A DNA stretch of 64,000 nt, taken from contig NZ_OY781365.1 in the NCBI RefSeq assembly GCF_963676815.1, positions 3,506,501 to 3,570,500 of the forward strand, in the 5' to 3' direction. Source of the DNA: an uncultured Draconibacterium sp. GTDB taxonomy: Bacteria > Bacteroidota > Bacteroidia > Bacteroidales > Prolixibacteraceae. Under the pieces are notes generated by a model, which saw only the letters and a program-made list of their open reading frames with translations, made no database searches and had not been told where the DNA came from. The translations under genes were made by a program, and so were the position numbers. Shown here piece after piece: positions 26,660 through 35,732 of the stretch. Position 1 is the stretch's first letter; each line of letters starts with the position of its first letter.

Positions 26660-27448
26660 ATGAGATATTTGTTTGTTCTTTTAATTTTTCTGCCATCGTT
26701 GGTTTTTTCACAAGTGAATCAGACCGATGCTAACGGTTTGCGCCAGGGATTTTGGCAGAAGAAGCAGGAAAATGGACGATTAATTTATGAAGGAAACTTT
26801 AAAGATGACAAGCCGGTTGGCGAATGGAAACGGTACCATCCGGGAGGGCAATTAAAAGCATTAATTGAATATAAAGGCGACACAGCCTACACACAACTAT
26901 TTGATGTTTGGCGCAAAAAAGTGGCCGAAGGAAACTATGTGAACCAGCAAAAAGAAGGTGTTTGGAAAATATACAAGAATAACCAGCTTACTGCCGATGA
27001 AGAATATAAACATGGTTTGAAGTACGGAACATCGCATCAGTATTACGATACGGGAGAAGTAATGGAGGAAAAGCAATGGGTGAACGACAAAGAAGATGGC
27101 GATTACCAGATATTTTATAAAGATGGTGAACCTTATATGCAGTGCAAAATGAAACTGGGTATGCGTCACGGTTTGTTTTTGGTGAGCTATGAAAATGGAC
27201 GACAGGAACTGGTTGCAGAATACAAAAATAACCTGCGGCACGGCGAGTGGAAATATTTTGATAAGGAAGGTAACCTTAAATACACACTTCATTACGATAA
27301 CGGGCAAATTCTGAATCCGGCTGTGCGCGACAGTGTAGACAATTTGAAAATGAAAGAGCTGGAAAAAAATAAAGGTTCAATCGTTGATCCGGAAGAATTT
27401 CTGCAAGATCCATCGGAATATATGATGCGCGATAAACAGCAGCGATAA
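26660..27448 (+). CDS. MORN-2 repeat protein, YwqK-like
   Basis: A 262-residue secreted protein. The ATG at 26660 is preferred over a GTG at 26651 because it gives a standard signal peptide (MRYLFVLLIFLPSLVFSQ). The mature protein is a string of about eight short repeats of the form G.W..Y...G.L....Y..G, for example EGNFKDDKPVGEWKRYHPGG near residue 47 and GLKYGTSHQYYDTGEV near 128. Such MORN_2 repeats occur in the YwqK family. Whether this protein has the antitoxin role sometimes annotated for the family is doubtful; a secreted beta-structured binding protein is as likely. No partner gene is visible. Confidence 0.75.
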   Translation: MRYLFVLLIFLPSLVFSQVNQTDANGLRQGFWQKKQENGRLIYEGNFKDDKPVGEWKRYHPGGQLKALIEYKGDTAYTQLFDVWRKKVAEGNYVNQQKEGVWKIYKNNQLTADEEYKHGLKYGTSHQYYDTGEVMEEKQWVNDKEDGDYQIFYKDGEPYMQCKMKLGMRHGLFLVSYENGRQELVAEYKNNLRHGEWKYFDKEGNLKYTLHYDNGQILNPAVRDSVDNLKMKELEKNKGSIVDPEEFLQDPSEYMMRDKQQR

Positions 27449-27525
27449 AACTGTTTGCCAATCAAGGTAAAACCCTATTATTTCATTAACTTGGGCGTTT
27501 ATTAGCTATCGAATATTTTATCGAA

Positions 27526-29163
27526 ATGAAGTATACAATTATACTCCTTGGCGCGCTGTTAATGGGATTTGAACAAATAAATGCACAGAATTATTTTTGG
27601 ATTGGATTTACTGATAAAAATAATTCTGAATATTCCTTGGATCATCCCGAAGCATATCTTTCAGCAAGAGCCATTCAGCGCCGTACCAAGCAAAATATTG
27701 CCATCGATTCGCTCGATTTGCCGGTTAATCAAAACTACATCGATTCGGTGCTTACTCTCAATGTCGAGTTTGTACATACCTCAAAATGGTTGAATGGAAT
27801 TACTGTTCGTTGCGATTCCGCAAATTTAGCCGACAGCGTTTTGCATTGGGATTTTGTTCACGAAATACAGCTTACAAAACCAGCCTCAATTATAAAAAGT
27901 GTAAGCAATAAATTTGCTGACGAGAATTTTAGTGATGCTCCGCCAATTGATTCAACACTTTACGGCGGCTCTGTTTTGCAGGTTGGTATGATGGAAGGAC
28001 AGTTTTTGCACAACAATAATTTCAAAGGACAGAATGTACAAATTGCCATTTTAGATGGAGGTTTTTACCGGGCCGATGAATACCCGGCTTTCGATAGTCT
28101 GTGGATTAACAACCAAATTTTGGGAACCAAAGACTTTGTAAATCCCAATTCGGATTTTTTCGCTACCAACTATCACGGAATGAGTGTGCTGTCGTGTATG
28201 GGAGGAAATATTCCCGGCGAATTGATTGGAACAGCACCAAAAGCTTCTTATTGGTTGTTGCGCTCCGAGGACACGAACTCTGAATATATTGTTGAAGAGG
28301 ACCACTGGGTTGCAGCTGCCGAATTTGCCGACAGTGTTGGAGCTGATATTATAAACTCATCGCTGGGATACACCGAATTTCAGGATGCCGCTACCAACCA
28401 TGTTTATGCAGATATGGATGGAAATACAACGCGTGTTACTCGCGGAGCGAATATTGCCGCATCGCGTGGAATGCTTGTTTTTTCAAGTGCCGGAAATGAA
28501 AGAAACGATCCTTGGTTTAGAATCGTTGCACCTTCTGACGGGGTAAATGTAATAGGTGTTGGCGCCGTTGATGCAAACTTTAATCCGGCTTACTTTTCAT
28601 CAGCCGGGCCGGCGGCCAACGGAGCATTAAAACCAAATGTATCGGCAATGGGCTATCAAACCACACTTCAACGGGCAGATGGTTCTGTTGGAATTGCGAA
28701 TGGAACCTCTTTTTCTTCACCGGTTTTGGCCGGAATGGCTGCCTCGCTTTGGCAGGCTTATCCCGAAAAAACTGCTATTGAGATAAAAGCTGCAATTGAG
28801 GCGAGCGGACATCTGTTTAATTCGCCCGATTCGTTGCAGGGATACGGCGTACCGAATATAAGAACGGCCAGTTCGTTGCTCGATCCATTAGCAGTAAAAG
28901 TAGTAGAACAAAACAAGCTGTGGACTGTCTATCCCAACCCTGTGCGCGACCGGCTTTTGGTTCAGTCAAAACATAATTTTCAGGATGAGGAGATTGAATT
29001 GAAACTATACACCTTGGATGGTAACCTGGTTAAAAACCTCAGCATACCTGCAACTCCCACTGTAACTGTTAACGGTTTAGAAACCCTGCAATCAGGAATT
29101 TATTTATTGGTGGTACGAACAAAAAACAGTTCCGAAACCTTTAAGATCAATAAAATCAGGTAA
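27526..29163 (+). CDS. S8 subtilase with type IX secretion sorting domain
   Basis: A 545-residue secreted serine protease with a signal peptide (residues 1-20, ending INAQ). The catalytic triad is visible: Asp in QIAILDGGF near residue 183, His in ATNYHGMSVLSCMGG near 226 and Ser in NGTSFSSPVLAGM near 400, with the oxyanion-hole Asn in SSAGNERND near 333. The last about 75 residues form a Por secretion-system sorting domain: TVYPNPVRDRLLVQS, then SGIYLLVVRTKN, ending FKINKIR. The protein should therefore cross the outer membrane by the type IX system. It is followed after 3 bp by xseA, so it may share a transcript, though the functions are unrelated. Confidence 0.92.
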   Translation: MKYTIILLGALLMGFEQINAQNYFWIGFTDKNNSEYSLDHPEAYLSARAIQRRTKQNIAIDSLDLPVNQNYIDSVLTLNVEFVHTSKWLNGITVRCDSANLADSVLHWDFVHEIQLTKPASIIKSVSNKFADENFSDAPPIDSTLYGGSVLQVGMMEGQFLHNNNFKGQNVQIAILDGGFYRADEYPAFDSLWINNQILGTKDFVNPNSDFFATNYHGMSVLSCMGGNIPGELIGTAPKASYWLLRSEDTNSEYIVEEDHWVAAAEFADSVGADIINSSLGYTEFQDAATNHVYADMDGNTTRVTRGANIAASRGMLVFSSAGNERNDPWFRIVAPSDGVNVIGVGAVDANFNPAYFSSAGPAANGALKPNVSAMGYQTTLQRADGSVGIANGTSFSSPVLAGMAASLWQAYPEKTAIEIKAAIEASGHLFNSPDSLQGYGVPNIRTASSLLDPLAVKVVEQNKLWTVYPNPVRDRLLVQSKHNFQDEEIELKLYTLDGNLVKNLSIPATPTVTVNGLETLQSGIYLLVVRTKNSSETFKINKIR

Positions 29164-29166
29164 ACA

Positions 29167-30597
29167 ATGAACCAGCGACTCACGCTCTCGGAATTAAACC
29201 AATTAATTAAGAATGCCCTTTTGGATGCATTTCCAGGCACTGTTTGGGTAGTTGCCGAAGTGAGTGAGTTAAAGCAAAACAGGAGCGGACATTGTTATTT
29301 GGAGTTGATTGAAAAAGAGGGGAATACCATAAGCGCACGTTCGCGGGCAACCATTTGGTCGTACACTTACCGCATGCTAAAACCGTATTTCGAAACCACA
29401 ACCGGACAGCTTTTTACCGAGGGTATAAAAGTGCTGGTACAGGCAACGGTTGAGTATCATCCGGCATATGGTTTAAGTCTGAACATAAAAGACATTGACC
29501 CAACCTACACGGTTGGCGACATGGCCATGCAGCGAAAGGAAATAATAAATCGACTGAAGGCTGAAGGTGTTTTTGAAATGAACAAGGAACTGGCACTTCC
29601 GCTGGTGCCACAAAAAATTGCTGTTATTTCGTCGGCAACAGCTGCCGGTTTTCAGGATTTTATGAACCAGCTGGAGAACAACGAATACGGCTTTAAGTTT
29701 TACACCAAATTGTTTGAGGCCTACATGCAGGGGGCCGAAACCGTACCTTCAATTATTAATGCGCTGGATCGAATTTTTAATCACGACGATTTTTTCGATG
29801 CGGTAGCGATTATTCGCGGAGGAGGTGCCACTGCCGACCTGAGTAGTTTTGATGACTATGATTTGGCGATGAACATTACACAATTTTCGCTTCCGGTTAT
29901 TACAGGTATTGGTCACGAAAAGGATGATACAATTATTGATTTGGTGGCGCATACACGAATGAAAACACCAACCGCGGTAGCCGAGTTTTTTGTAAACGGA
30001 GTTGAACGTTACTACGAACGTTTGCTGGAGTTGGAAAATAGCATCGTTCAATTAACCCGCGAAACGCTGGATGCTAAACAGGAAAAGCTGGAACGGGCGG
30101 CTGAAGCATTAAAATATTCAGTAGCCGATTTTATAAATTTCAGGCAGCAGCAGCTGAATAAACGAAGCAACGAACTGCAACAAAATGTCAGCCAGTTTTC
30201 GTTTAAAAAGCACAACGAACTTAGTAAACTGAAACACAGTTTAGATTCGGGACTTTCGGTATGGTTTGTAGAAGAAAAAAACAACATTGGCAAAAAACAA
30301 CGCATACTGAGAAGAGTGGTGGGAGAAGCTGTTTTTAAAGAGAATGCAAAAGTAAATCATCAGCAAGATTTGTTGGCCGGACGTGTGCGAAATGTCTTGG
30401 CAAAAGAGCACGACCGAATCCTTATAAATGAAAATTCGGTACGCTTACTTAATCCTGAAAACGTTTTAAAAAGGGGATTTACTGTAACTTTAAAAGATGG
30501 AAAAATAATAAAGTCGAGCAAAGATGTTAAAGTGGGAGAAAAACTGGAAACACGATTTGCCGACGGAACTGTAGAAAGTAAGATCATAAAAAAATAA
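29167..30597 (+). CDS. xseA: Exodeoxyribonuclease VII large subunit
   Basis: A 476-residue protein with an N-terminal OB fold (VWVVAEVSELKQNRSGHCYLELIEKEG, seen near residues 22-48), a central catalytic domain with AIIRGGGATADLSSFDD near residue 215 and TGIGHEKDDTIIDLVAHTRM near 246, and a long coiled-coil C-terminal part (residues 270-420). Length and motifs match XseA. Together with the small subunit encoded 3 bp downstream it degrades single-stranded DNA to oligonucleotides in the cytoplasm. Confidence 0.96.
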   Translation: MNQRLTLSELNQLIKNALLDAFPGTVWVVAEVSELKQNRSGHCYLELIEKEGNTISARSRATIWSYTYRMLKPYFETTTGQLFTEGIKVLVQATVEYHPAYGLSLNIKDIDPTYTVGDMAMQRKEIINRLKAEGVFEMNKELALPLVPQKIAVISSATAAGFQDFMNQLENNEYGFKFYTKLFEAYMQGAETVPSIINALDRIFNHDDFFDAVAIIRGGGATADLSSFDDYDLAMNITQFSLPVITGIGHEKDDTIIDLVAHTRMKTPTAVAEFFVNGVERYYERLLELENSIVQLTRETLDAKQEKLERAAEALKYSVADFINFRQQQLNKRSNELQQNVSQFSFKKHNELSKLKHSLDSGLSVWFVEEKNNIGKKQRILRRVVGEAVFKENAKVNHQQDLLAGRVRNVLAKEHDRILINENSVRLLNPENVLKRGFTVTLKDGKIIKSSKDVKVGEKLETRFADGTVESKIIKK

Positions 30598-30600
30598 GAT

Positions 30601-30801
30601 ATGGCAGCTAAAAAGATTTCATACAGCGAGGCGATGGCCGAGATAGAAGAAATTCTTGAAAAGATAGAAAATGAAGAGCTCGATGTGGATGAACTGGCCG
30701 AGAAGGTAAAACGGGTTTCGGTTTTACTAAAAACCTGTAAGGATAAACTGACAAAAACCAACGAGCAGGTAGAGCAGATTTTAAAAGAAATGGAAGACTA
30801 A
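30601..30801 (+). CDS. xseB: Exodeoxyribonuclease VII small subunit
   Basis: A 66-residue helical protein, SYSEAMAEIEEILEKIENEE followed by LDVDELAEKVKRVSVLLKTC, the classic XseB pattern. It begins 3 bp after xseA. XseB forms several copies per XseA in the exonuclease VII complex. Confidence 0.96.
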   Translation: MAAKKISYSEAMAEIEEILEKIENEELDVDELAEKVKRVSVLLKTCKDKLTKTNEQVEQILKEMED

Positions 30802-30818
30802 TTGCAAAATCAATTCTG

Positions 30819-31049
30819 ATGGACAAACAAGATAAAATTGTAAAACTTTTTACCGGCGAAGATATAATGATCAGCAGACTAAAGCAAGAGCTGGAAACTG
30901 CCGGTATCAACCCTTTGGTGCAAGATGGATTTAAACAGGGTATTGCTGCCGGTTTTGGAGGTGGCGTTCCTTCTGCCATCGATATTTTTGTGAGTGAAAG
31001 TGATTTCCCAAAAGCACAGGAAATACTAAAAGCAATAACTGAAGAATAG
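30819..31049 (+). CDS. DUF2007-type putative signal-transducing protein
   Basis: A 76-residue protein. The sequence KIVKLFTGEDIMISRLKQEL at the start and the end IDIFVSESDFPKAQEILKAI give the beta-alpha-beta pattern of DUF2007 proteins, which resemble a single ferredoxin-like domain and are related to PII-like folds. No enzyme motif is present. It lies between xseB and deoC with gaps of 17 and 3 bp, so it is probably co-transcribed with them. Confidence 0.75.
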   Translation: MDKQDKIVKLFTGEDIMISRLKQELETAGINPLVQDGFKQGIAAGFGGGVPSAIDIFVSESDFPKAQEILKAITEE

Positions 31050-31052
31050 AAT

Positions 31053-31733
31053 ATGTATACAAAAGAACAGGTAGCGCAAACCATCGATCATGCGGTTTTA
31101 AAACCCGAACAAACATTGGCCGATCTGAAAGAGAATGCCGAAATGTGCATTAAAAACAAGGTATTCAGCATGTGTGTGAAACCTTGCGATATAAAAGCTG
31201 CCAAAGAATTGTTGAAAGACAGTGGTGTAAAAGTTTCGTGCGTACTCAGTTTTCCGCACGGAGCAGATGCAACGCCGGTTAAGGCATTTCAGGCAAAACA
31301 AGCCATTGAAGACGGAACCGATGAGATTGATATGGTAATGAATATCGGACGGTTTCTTTCGGGCGAATACGATTATGTGCGCGATGACATAAAAGCTGTT
31401 GTGGAAGTGGCTCATCAGCACAATGTATTGGTAAAGGTTATCCAGGAAAGCGGACATTTAACTTTGGAGCAAATTGCCAAAGCCTGCGAATTGTCGTACG
31501 AAGCAGGTGCCGATTTTGTAAAAACATCTACAGGTTTCGGGCCGGGAGGAGCAAAACCGGAGTACATTGAAGTAATGGTAAAAACGGTTGGCGATAAAAT
31601 GCAGGTAAAACCTTCGGGCGGAATCCGCGATTGGGCAACGGCAGTTGCATTTCTCGATATGGGAGCAAATCGTTTAGGTATTGGCTCAACAGAAGCCGTG
31701 CTAAATGGTGCAACAGCCAGTGGAGATTATTAA
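31053..31733 (+). CDS. deoC: Deoxyribose-phosphate aldolase
   Basis: A 226-residue TIM-barrel enzyme that splits 2-deoxyribose 5-phosphate into glyceraldehyde 3-phosphate and acetaldehyde. Motifs visible: QTIDHAVLKPEQT near the start, EIDMVMNIGRFLSG near residue 92, the Schiff-base Lys in DFVKTSTGFGPGG near 155 and VKPSGGIRDWATA near 188. Length matches the family. It closes the xseA-xseB-DUF2007-deoC run. Confidence 0.95.
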   Translation: MYTKEQVAQTIDHAVLKPEQTLADLKENAEMCIKNKVFSMCVKPCDIKAAKELLKDSGVKVSCVLSFPHGADATPVKAFQAKQAIEDGTDEIDMVMNIGRFLSGEYDYVRDDIKAVVEVAHQHNVLVKVIQESGHLTLEQIAKACELSYEAGADFVKTSTGFGPGGAKPEYIEVMVKTVGDKMQVKPSGGIRDWATAVAFLDMGANRLGIGSTEAVLNGATASGDY

Positions 31734-31878
31734 TTAGAGCAAATGCTTACTTAGAAATGTGCAATGTTGTACAACAGTGGCTTTATTTACTTTTGGAAAC
31801 AAATTTTGACTGAAATCATTTTTTTAAAGTAAAAAACACGCATATTTGTGCTTCATTTCTTTGAGAGAGAGAAGTAGA

Positions 31879-33009
31879 ATGTATTTTCTAAACGGAGACA
31901 GAACATATATAAAACCTGAAAATGTTTGTAGCGATTTAAGTTTACAGCTACAAAGTTGTATTGAACAACTGGAAAAGATCAATTCAGGTAAACGGATTTT
32001 CAAACTTAATTTCTTTGTCGATACCAATTCAAATTCAGAGTACGATAAACTACTGAAAGACGTTCGTGCACAGGTTCGCGAACTCATTGGCAGCGACATG
32101 CTAATAAGTTTTATTTCGCAGGCGCCTTTAAGTTGTAAGGTGATTGTTGAAGCGTATTATTACGATCCGGAGAGTTGGGATTGCCAAATGTTATCGGAAG
32201 GAGAAAATGGTACTGCTTTGTTCCGAAACGGAACAACCGAGATTTTACTCGGAACAGTTCATGCCAACCAAAACAGCGATTGTAAATTAAACGCCGAAAA
32301 GGCCTTTGACGAACTTGTTGAAACTTTCGAAGAAGCGCAGTTTCCGTTAAATACAATTGTGCGGCAGTGGAATTACCTGGAAGATATTTTGGGTTTTGAT
32401 GGCGACGAGCAGCGTTACCAGGAGTTTAACAATGTAAGATCGGGTGTTTACGGTAATGTCTTTGAGCAAACGGGATATCCGGCAGCTACTGGAATAGGAA
32501 TGAGCCATGGCGGAGTGCTTATCGAATATGTTGCTGTAAAATCGAAAGTGGTTTACACACAACCGGTTGATAATCCCGACCAGGTTTCGGCACACAACTA
32601 TAGTGAAAAAGTATTGGTTGGCGAAGAGTGCTTGCTGAAAACAACACCAAAATTTGAGCGGGCGCGTTACTTAAAGTACCGCGACAAAAAAATGATATTT
32701 ATTTCAGGAACTGCATCTATTATTGGTGAACAGACTGTTGGTATTGGCGACGCTGCCAGACAAACAGAAGTAACTATTCAAAACATGCAGCGCTTATTCT
32801 CGGAGAAAGTTCTTGCAGCTTTACCCGATGAAGCAGGCAATCCAAAATTTGGGCACGCACGTGTTTATGTGAAAAAGCGAGAAGACTACGCAGAAATTTG
32901 CAAAGTGGTTAAACATGCTTTTGGCAGTTTGCCTGTAGTTTATATTCTTGCCGATATTTGTCGCAACGATCTGTTGGTAGAAATTGAAGGCAAAGTGATT
33001 TTAGAATAG
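31879..33009 (+). CDS. Chorismatase-like (FkbO/Hyg5/XanB2 type) enzyme
   Basis: A 376-residue cytoplasmic protein; the ATG at 31879 is preceded by a purine-rich stretch and preferred over a GTG at 31846. The centre contains IVRQWNYLEDIL near residue 165, RYQEFNNVRSGVYG near 182 and PAATGIGMSHGGV near 206, a pattern I associate with chorismatases that convert chorismate to a hydroxybenzoate or dihydroxy derivative. The C-terminal third (GTASIIGEQTVGIGDAARQT) resembles a RidA/YjgF fold, as in those enzymes. No pigment or polyketide genes are nearby, so the product's fate is unclear. The family call is from motif memory only. Confidence 0.65.
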   Translation: MYFLNGDRTYIKPENVCSDLSLQLQSCIEQLEKINSGKRIFKLNFFVDTNSNSEYDKLLKDVRAQVRELIGSDMLISFISQAPLSCKVIVEAYYYDPESWDCQMLSEGENGTALFRNGTTEILLGTVHANQNSDCKLNAEKAFDELVETFEEAQFPLNTIVRQWNYLEDILGFDGDEQRYQEFNNVRSGVYGNVFEQTGYPAATGIGMSHGGVLIEYVAVKSKVVYTQPVDNPDQVSAHNYSEKVLVGEECLLKTTPKFERARYLKYRDKKMIFISGTASIIGEQTVGIGDAARQTEVTIQNMQRLFSEKVLAALPDEAGNPKFGHARVYVKKREDYAEICKVVKHAFGSLPVVYILADICRNDLLVEIEGKVILE

Positions 33010-33028
33010 CAAAATACAACATAAAAAA

Positions 33029-33058
33029 AAACGGCTGTACATTTAAGTGCAGCCGTTT
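33029..33058. terminator. Bidirectional terminator between convergent genes
   Basis: A 9-bp perfect stem (AAACGGCTG / CAGCCGTTT) with a 12-base loop, flanked by A-rich and T-rich tracts on each side, lies 20 bp after the chorismatase-like gene and 22 bp before the end of the minus-strand TonB receptor gene. Confidence 0.85.
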
Positions 33059-33079
33059 CTTTATTGTAGCTATTTGTAT

Positions 33080-35521
33080 CTAGAATGTAAAGTCTATGCC
33101 GAACATAAAGTGCGCTCCGGCCTGCGGATAGTAACCGTCCATTTTGTAGCGTTCGCCACCCAGCAAATAAGGATAAACCCATGCGTTCGATTCGTACTCC
33201 ACATCAAACAGGTTATTGGCCATAAAATGCAATGTAATCTCATCAAACAGATTTGTTTTAAACGAATAGTCCGCCTTCAGGTGATTTACAAAATAGGCAT
33301 CGATCTTACGGTCGTCGCTTGAGGTGTTGTCGATGTACTGATCGCCAACATACTGCGAAACAAAGCCAATACTAAAATGCTCTCCGGGAGAATATACAAA
33401 CTGGCTGTTTGCCACAACATTTGGAGAAAATGCCAAATCTGTATTTCCCAAATCGAAAGCATCTTGTCCCCAGGTGTCCCAGTTATCAACGTATTCGGTA
33501 AAATCTTTGATTTTGTTGATGCTTAACGTCGTGTTACCATTCCACTGAAAATTGTTGGCAATTTGAACACCCGCCTGCAACTCAATACCAGTACGGTAAC
33601 TCTCATCAACATTAACCATAATGGCGTTACCAACATCGTCAATCTGGCCGGTTAAAACCAGTTGATCTTTGTAATTCATAAAATAAGCGTTGGCGCCAAA
33701 CGAGAATTTCGATGAAGCAAAATTATATCCCAATTCCCAGTCGTGCAATGTTTCGTAAACCGGTGGTTCTTGTCCTGAAGGTTGTTCTACAAATGCAGTG
33801 CGGTTGGGTTCGCGGTTTGCAACGGCAAACGAGAGGTACAAATCCTGGTTGTCGGCAATCTGGTAGAAAATACCCAGCTTCGGGTTAAAGAAATTAAAGT
33901 CGTGATCCTGTTCCAGAACCTGGAGCTCATCGTCTGTTCCTTCAATGGTGTAATCAATACGGCGGTATTGCAAATCGGCAAACAAATTCAGCTTTTCAGC
34001 CACTTGCCAATTGTATTTTGCAAAAATGTTGAAGTCTTTTTTTAGTCCGGTTCCGCGGTACCAATCATGATCGTATTCCGCATCGCCCAGATACTGCGCC
34101 CAAATTACTTTACCGAAATGACGGCCATCATAAACATTGTAGCCGCCGCCCAATGTAAAATCGCTGTTGTTTTTGTTGTAGTTCAGCGAGTAAGTAAATC
34201 CGTAAAAATCATTATCGAGCCATTTGCGGTTGATCAGGTCGGTAGTTTCAATCACTTCACCGCCAATTTCAATATTAGGCAACAGGTAATCTGCCAGGTC
34301 TTCGTCGGCTTTGTAATTCTCGTAGTAACCGGTTCCATAAGTGTAATGCAACGATGCATTTAAATTCAGGTTCGGATTGAATTTATGCGAGAAATGCAAC
34401 TGGTAATGATCCTGCACATAATGGTCTACCTGGTTTTTGTAAGTGTAGTAGTTGTACGTCCGGCTGTCCGAAGCCATCATGTGATCCACTTCCTCCTGCG
34501 ACATCAGCCAGTGGTCGGCATATTGTTGCATCCCGGCCATATCGTTATTCAGCCTTACAGACGGTACGCCGTACCAGGCCTGGTAAGTTTCTTCGTAACC
34601 GGTAAATACATTCATTTTTATAATGGTGTTTTCCGAGTAGTAACCTCCTGATACAAAGAATGATTTCAGATCTGAGCTGGCACGGTCGACAAAACCATCG
34701 GAAGTAACTTTTGATAAACGAACGTCAAGCGTAAAATGATCGTTGATCAATCCCGTTCCTGCAGAAATCGTGTTTTTGAAAGTATTGAATGTTCCGGCTG
34801 CGGTTTTATAGCTACCGTAAGCTTCTTTGTTCAGCGAATTGGTTTGCAGGTTGATACTGGCGCCAAAAGCTGCAGCACCGTTTGTTGAAGTTCCCACACC
34901 ACGCTGAATCTGCACATTCTCTAGCGACGAAGCCATGTCTGGCTGATCTACAAACCAGGTACCGTGCGATTCAGCATCATTTAGAGGAATTCCGTTCACA
35001 CTCACATTAATACGGTTCAAATCAGTACCACGCACACGGAAATTGGTATAACCCACTCCGGCTCCTGCGTCAGAAGTTGTTACAAACGAAGGTGTCAGGT
35101 TCAACAAAAACGGAATGTCTTGCCCCATGTTGCGTTTGGCAATTTCGTCGCTACTTACATTGCTGTAAGCCACCGGCGTTTTATTGCCTGCGCGTGTTGC
35201 CGAAATCAACACTTCATCGGTCATAATAACATTGGGCTCCAGGTCAACTTCGATGTTTTTACTTGCCGTAAGTTGCAGGTCGATTTTTTGCGGTTCGAAA
35301 CCGATAAACGAAACAAGCAGGGTGTAGTTGCCCGGTTTCAGATTTTTAAACTCAAAACTTCCGTCGGCCTGAGTTGATACACCATAAAACGATTTTTCGA
35401 TTACTACACTGGCACCGGCCAAAGTTTCTCCATCTCCTTTAACAACGCCTGTTAAATTAATTTGCCCGAAAGCAATTACTGCCATAATTTGCAACAGCAG
35501 TACTAAACTAAATTTTTTCAT
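33080..35521 (-). CDS. TonB-dependent receptor under TPP control (probable thiamine uptake)
   Basis: An 813-residue outer-membrane receptor; the ATG at 35521 gives a clean signal peptide (MKKFSLVLLLQIMAVIAFGQ), whereas an upstream start at 35551 lies inside a hairpin. The mature protein begins with a carboxypeptidase-regulatory-like domain (residues 23-100), followed by the plug domain (SRDIPFLLNLTPSFV-like segment near 135 and VRGTDLNRINVSVNGIPLND near 170) and the 22-strand barrel. It ends HFMFGIDFTF, with a terminal aromatic residue as in outer-membrane proteins. The TPP riboswitch at 35572-35655 controls it, so it probably imports thiamine or a precursor. Such receptors are known in Bacteroidota. 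Confidence 0.88.
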   Translation of the reverse strand: MKKFSLVLLLQIMAVIAFGQINLTGVVKGDGETLAGASVVIEKSFYGVSTQADGSFEFKNLKPGNYTLLVSFIGFEPQKIDLQLTASKNIEVDLEPNVIMTDEVLISATRAGNKTPVAYSNVSSDEIAKRNMGQDIPFLLNLTPSFVTTSDAGAGVGYTNFRVRGTDLNRINVSVNGIPLNDAESHGTWFVDQPDMASSLENVQIQRGVGTSTNGAAAFGASINLQTNSLNKEAYGSYKTAAGTFNTFKNTISAGTGLINDHFTLDVRLSKVTSDGFVDRASSDLKSFFVSGGYYSENTIIKMNVFTGYEETYQAWYGVPSVRLNNDMAGMQQYADHWLMSQEEVDHMMASDSRTYNYYTYKNQVDHYVQDHYQLHFSHKFNPNLNLNASLHYTYGTGYYENYKADEDLADYLLPNIEIGGEVIETTDLINRKWLDNDFYGFTYSLNYNKNNSDFTLGGGYNVYDGRHFGKVIWAQYLGDAEYDHDWYRGTGLKKDFNIFAKYNWQVAEKLNLFADLQYRRIDYTIEGTDDELQVLEQDHDFNFFNPKLGIFYQIADNQDLYLSFAVANREPNRTAFVEQPSGQEPPVYETLHDWELGYNFASSKFSFGANAYFMNYKDQLVLTGQIDDVGNAIMVNVDESYRTGIELQAGVQIANNFQWNGNTTLSINKIKDFTEYVDNWDTWGQDAFDLGNTDLAFSPNVVANSQFVYSPGEHFSIGFVSQYVGDQYIDNTSSDDRKIDAYFVNHLKADYSFKTNLFDEITLHFMANNLFDVEYESNAWVYPYLLGGERYKMDGYYPQAGAHFMFGIDFTF

Positions 35522-35530
35522 TTTTGAATA

Positions 35531-35552
35531 ATTGGTTAATAAACTAACCAAT
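35531..35552 (-). promoter_or_regulatory. Hairpin next to the receptor start codon
   Basis: A perfect 8-bp inverted repeat (ATTGGTTA / TAACCAAT) with a 6-base loop ends 9 bases before the ATG at 35521 and lies downstream of the riboswitch aptamer. There is no T run, so it may act on translation rather than on termination. Confidence 0.5.
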
Positions 35553-35571
35553 GAGGTAGGAACAAATCCTT

Positions 35572-35655
35572 TTCGCTCTCCCTACGCCGGTGCTAACCGG
35601 ATCAGGTTCTTTGAGTATAATCTCAGTCCCGAAGTTTAATCGGGACACCCCATTG
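35572..35655 (-). promoter_or_regulatory. TPP (THI-box) riboswitch
   Basis: On the minus strand the element contains CTGAGA (35626-35621), ACCTGAT (35607-35601) and GGTTAGCACCGGCGTAGGGA (35598-35579), the conserved core of the thiamine pyrophosphate aptamer, with a closing stem formed by GGGGTG-type and TAGGGAG-type flanks and a variable hairpin (GTCCCGATTAAACTTCGGGAC). It lies between a strong promoter and the TonB receptor gene. High TPP is expected to shut off the receptor. Confidence 0.95.
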
Positions 35656-35670
35656 CGTAAATGTCGGGGG

Positions 35671-35701
35671 CAAAGTTATAATGGTTTTTTGAATTGGCAA
35701 A
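35671..35701 (-). promoter_or_regulatory. Promoter of the TPP-controlled receptor
   Basis: On the minus strand TTTG (35701-35698), 19 bp, TAACTTTG (35678-35671). Transcription would start near 35664, just before the riboswitch aptamer. Confidence 0.75.
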
Positions 35702-35732
35702 ACAATGTCCGGATAACAGGACTATCATGTCT

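Noticed and set aside
26660..27448. Toxin-antitoxin pair based on the YwqK-like annotation
   Set aside because: No partner toxin gene is adjacent; the protein is secreted and consists of MORN-type repeats.
33522..35551. Longer start of the TonB receptor at 35551
   Set aside because: It would add ten residues before a clean signal peptide and would start inside the perfect hairpin at 35531-35552; the ATG at 35521 is better.
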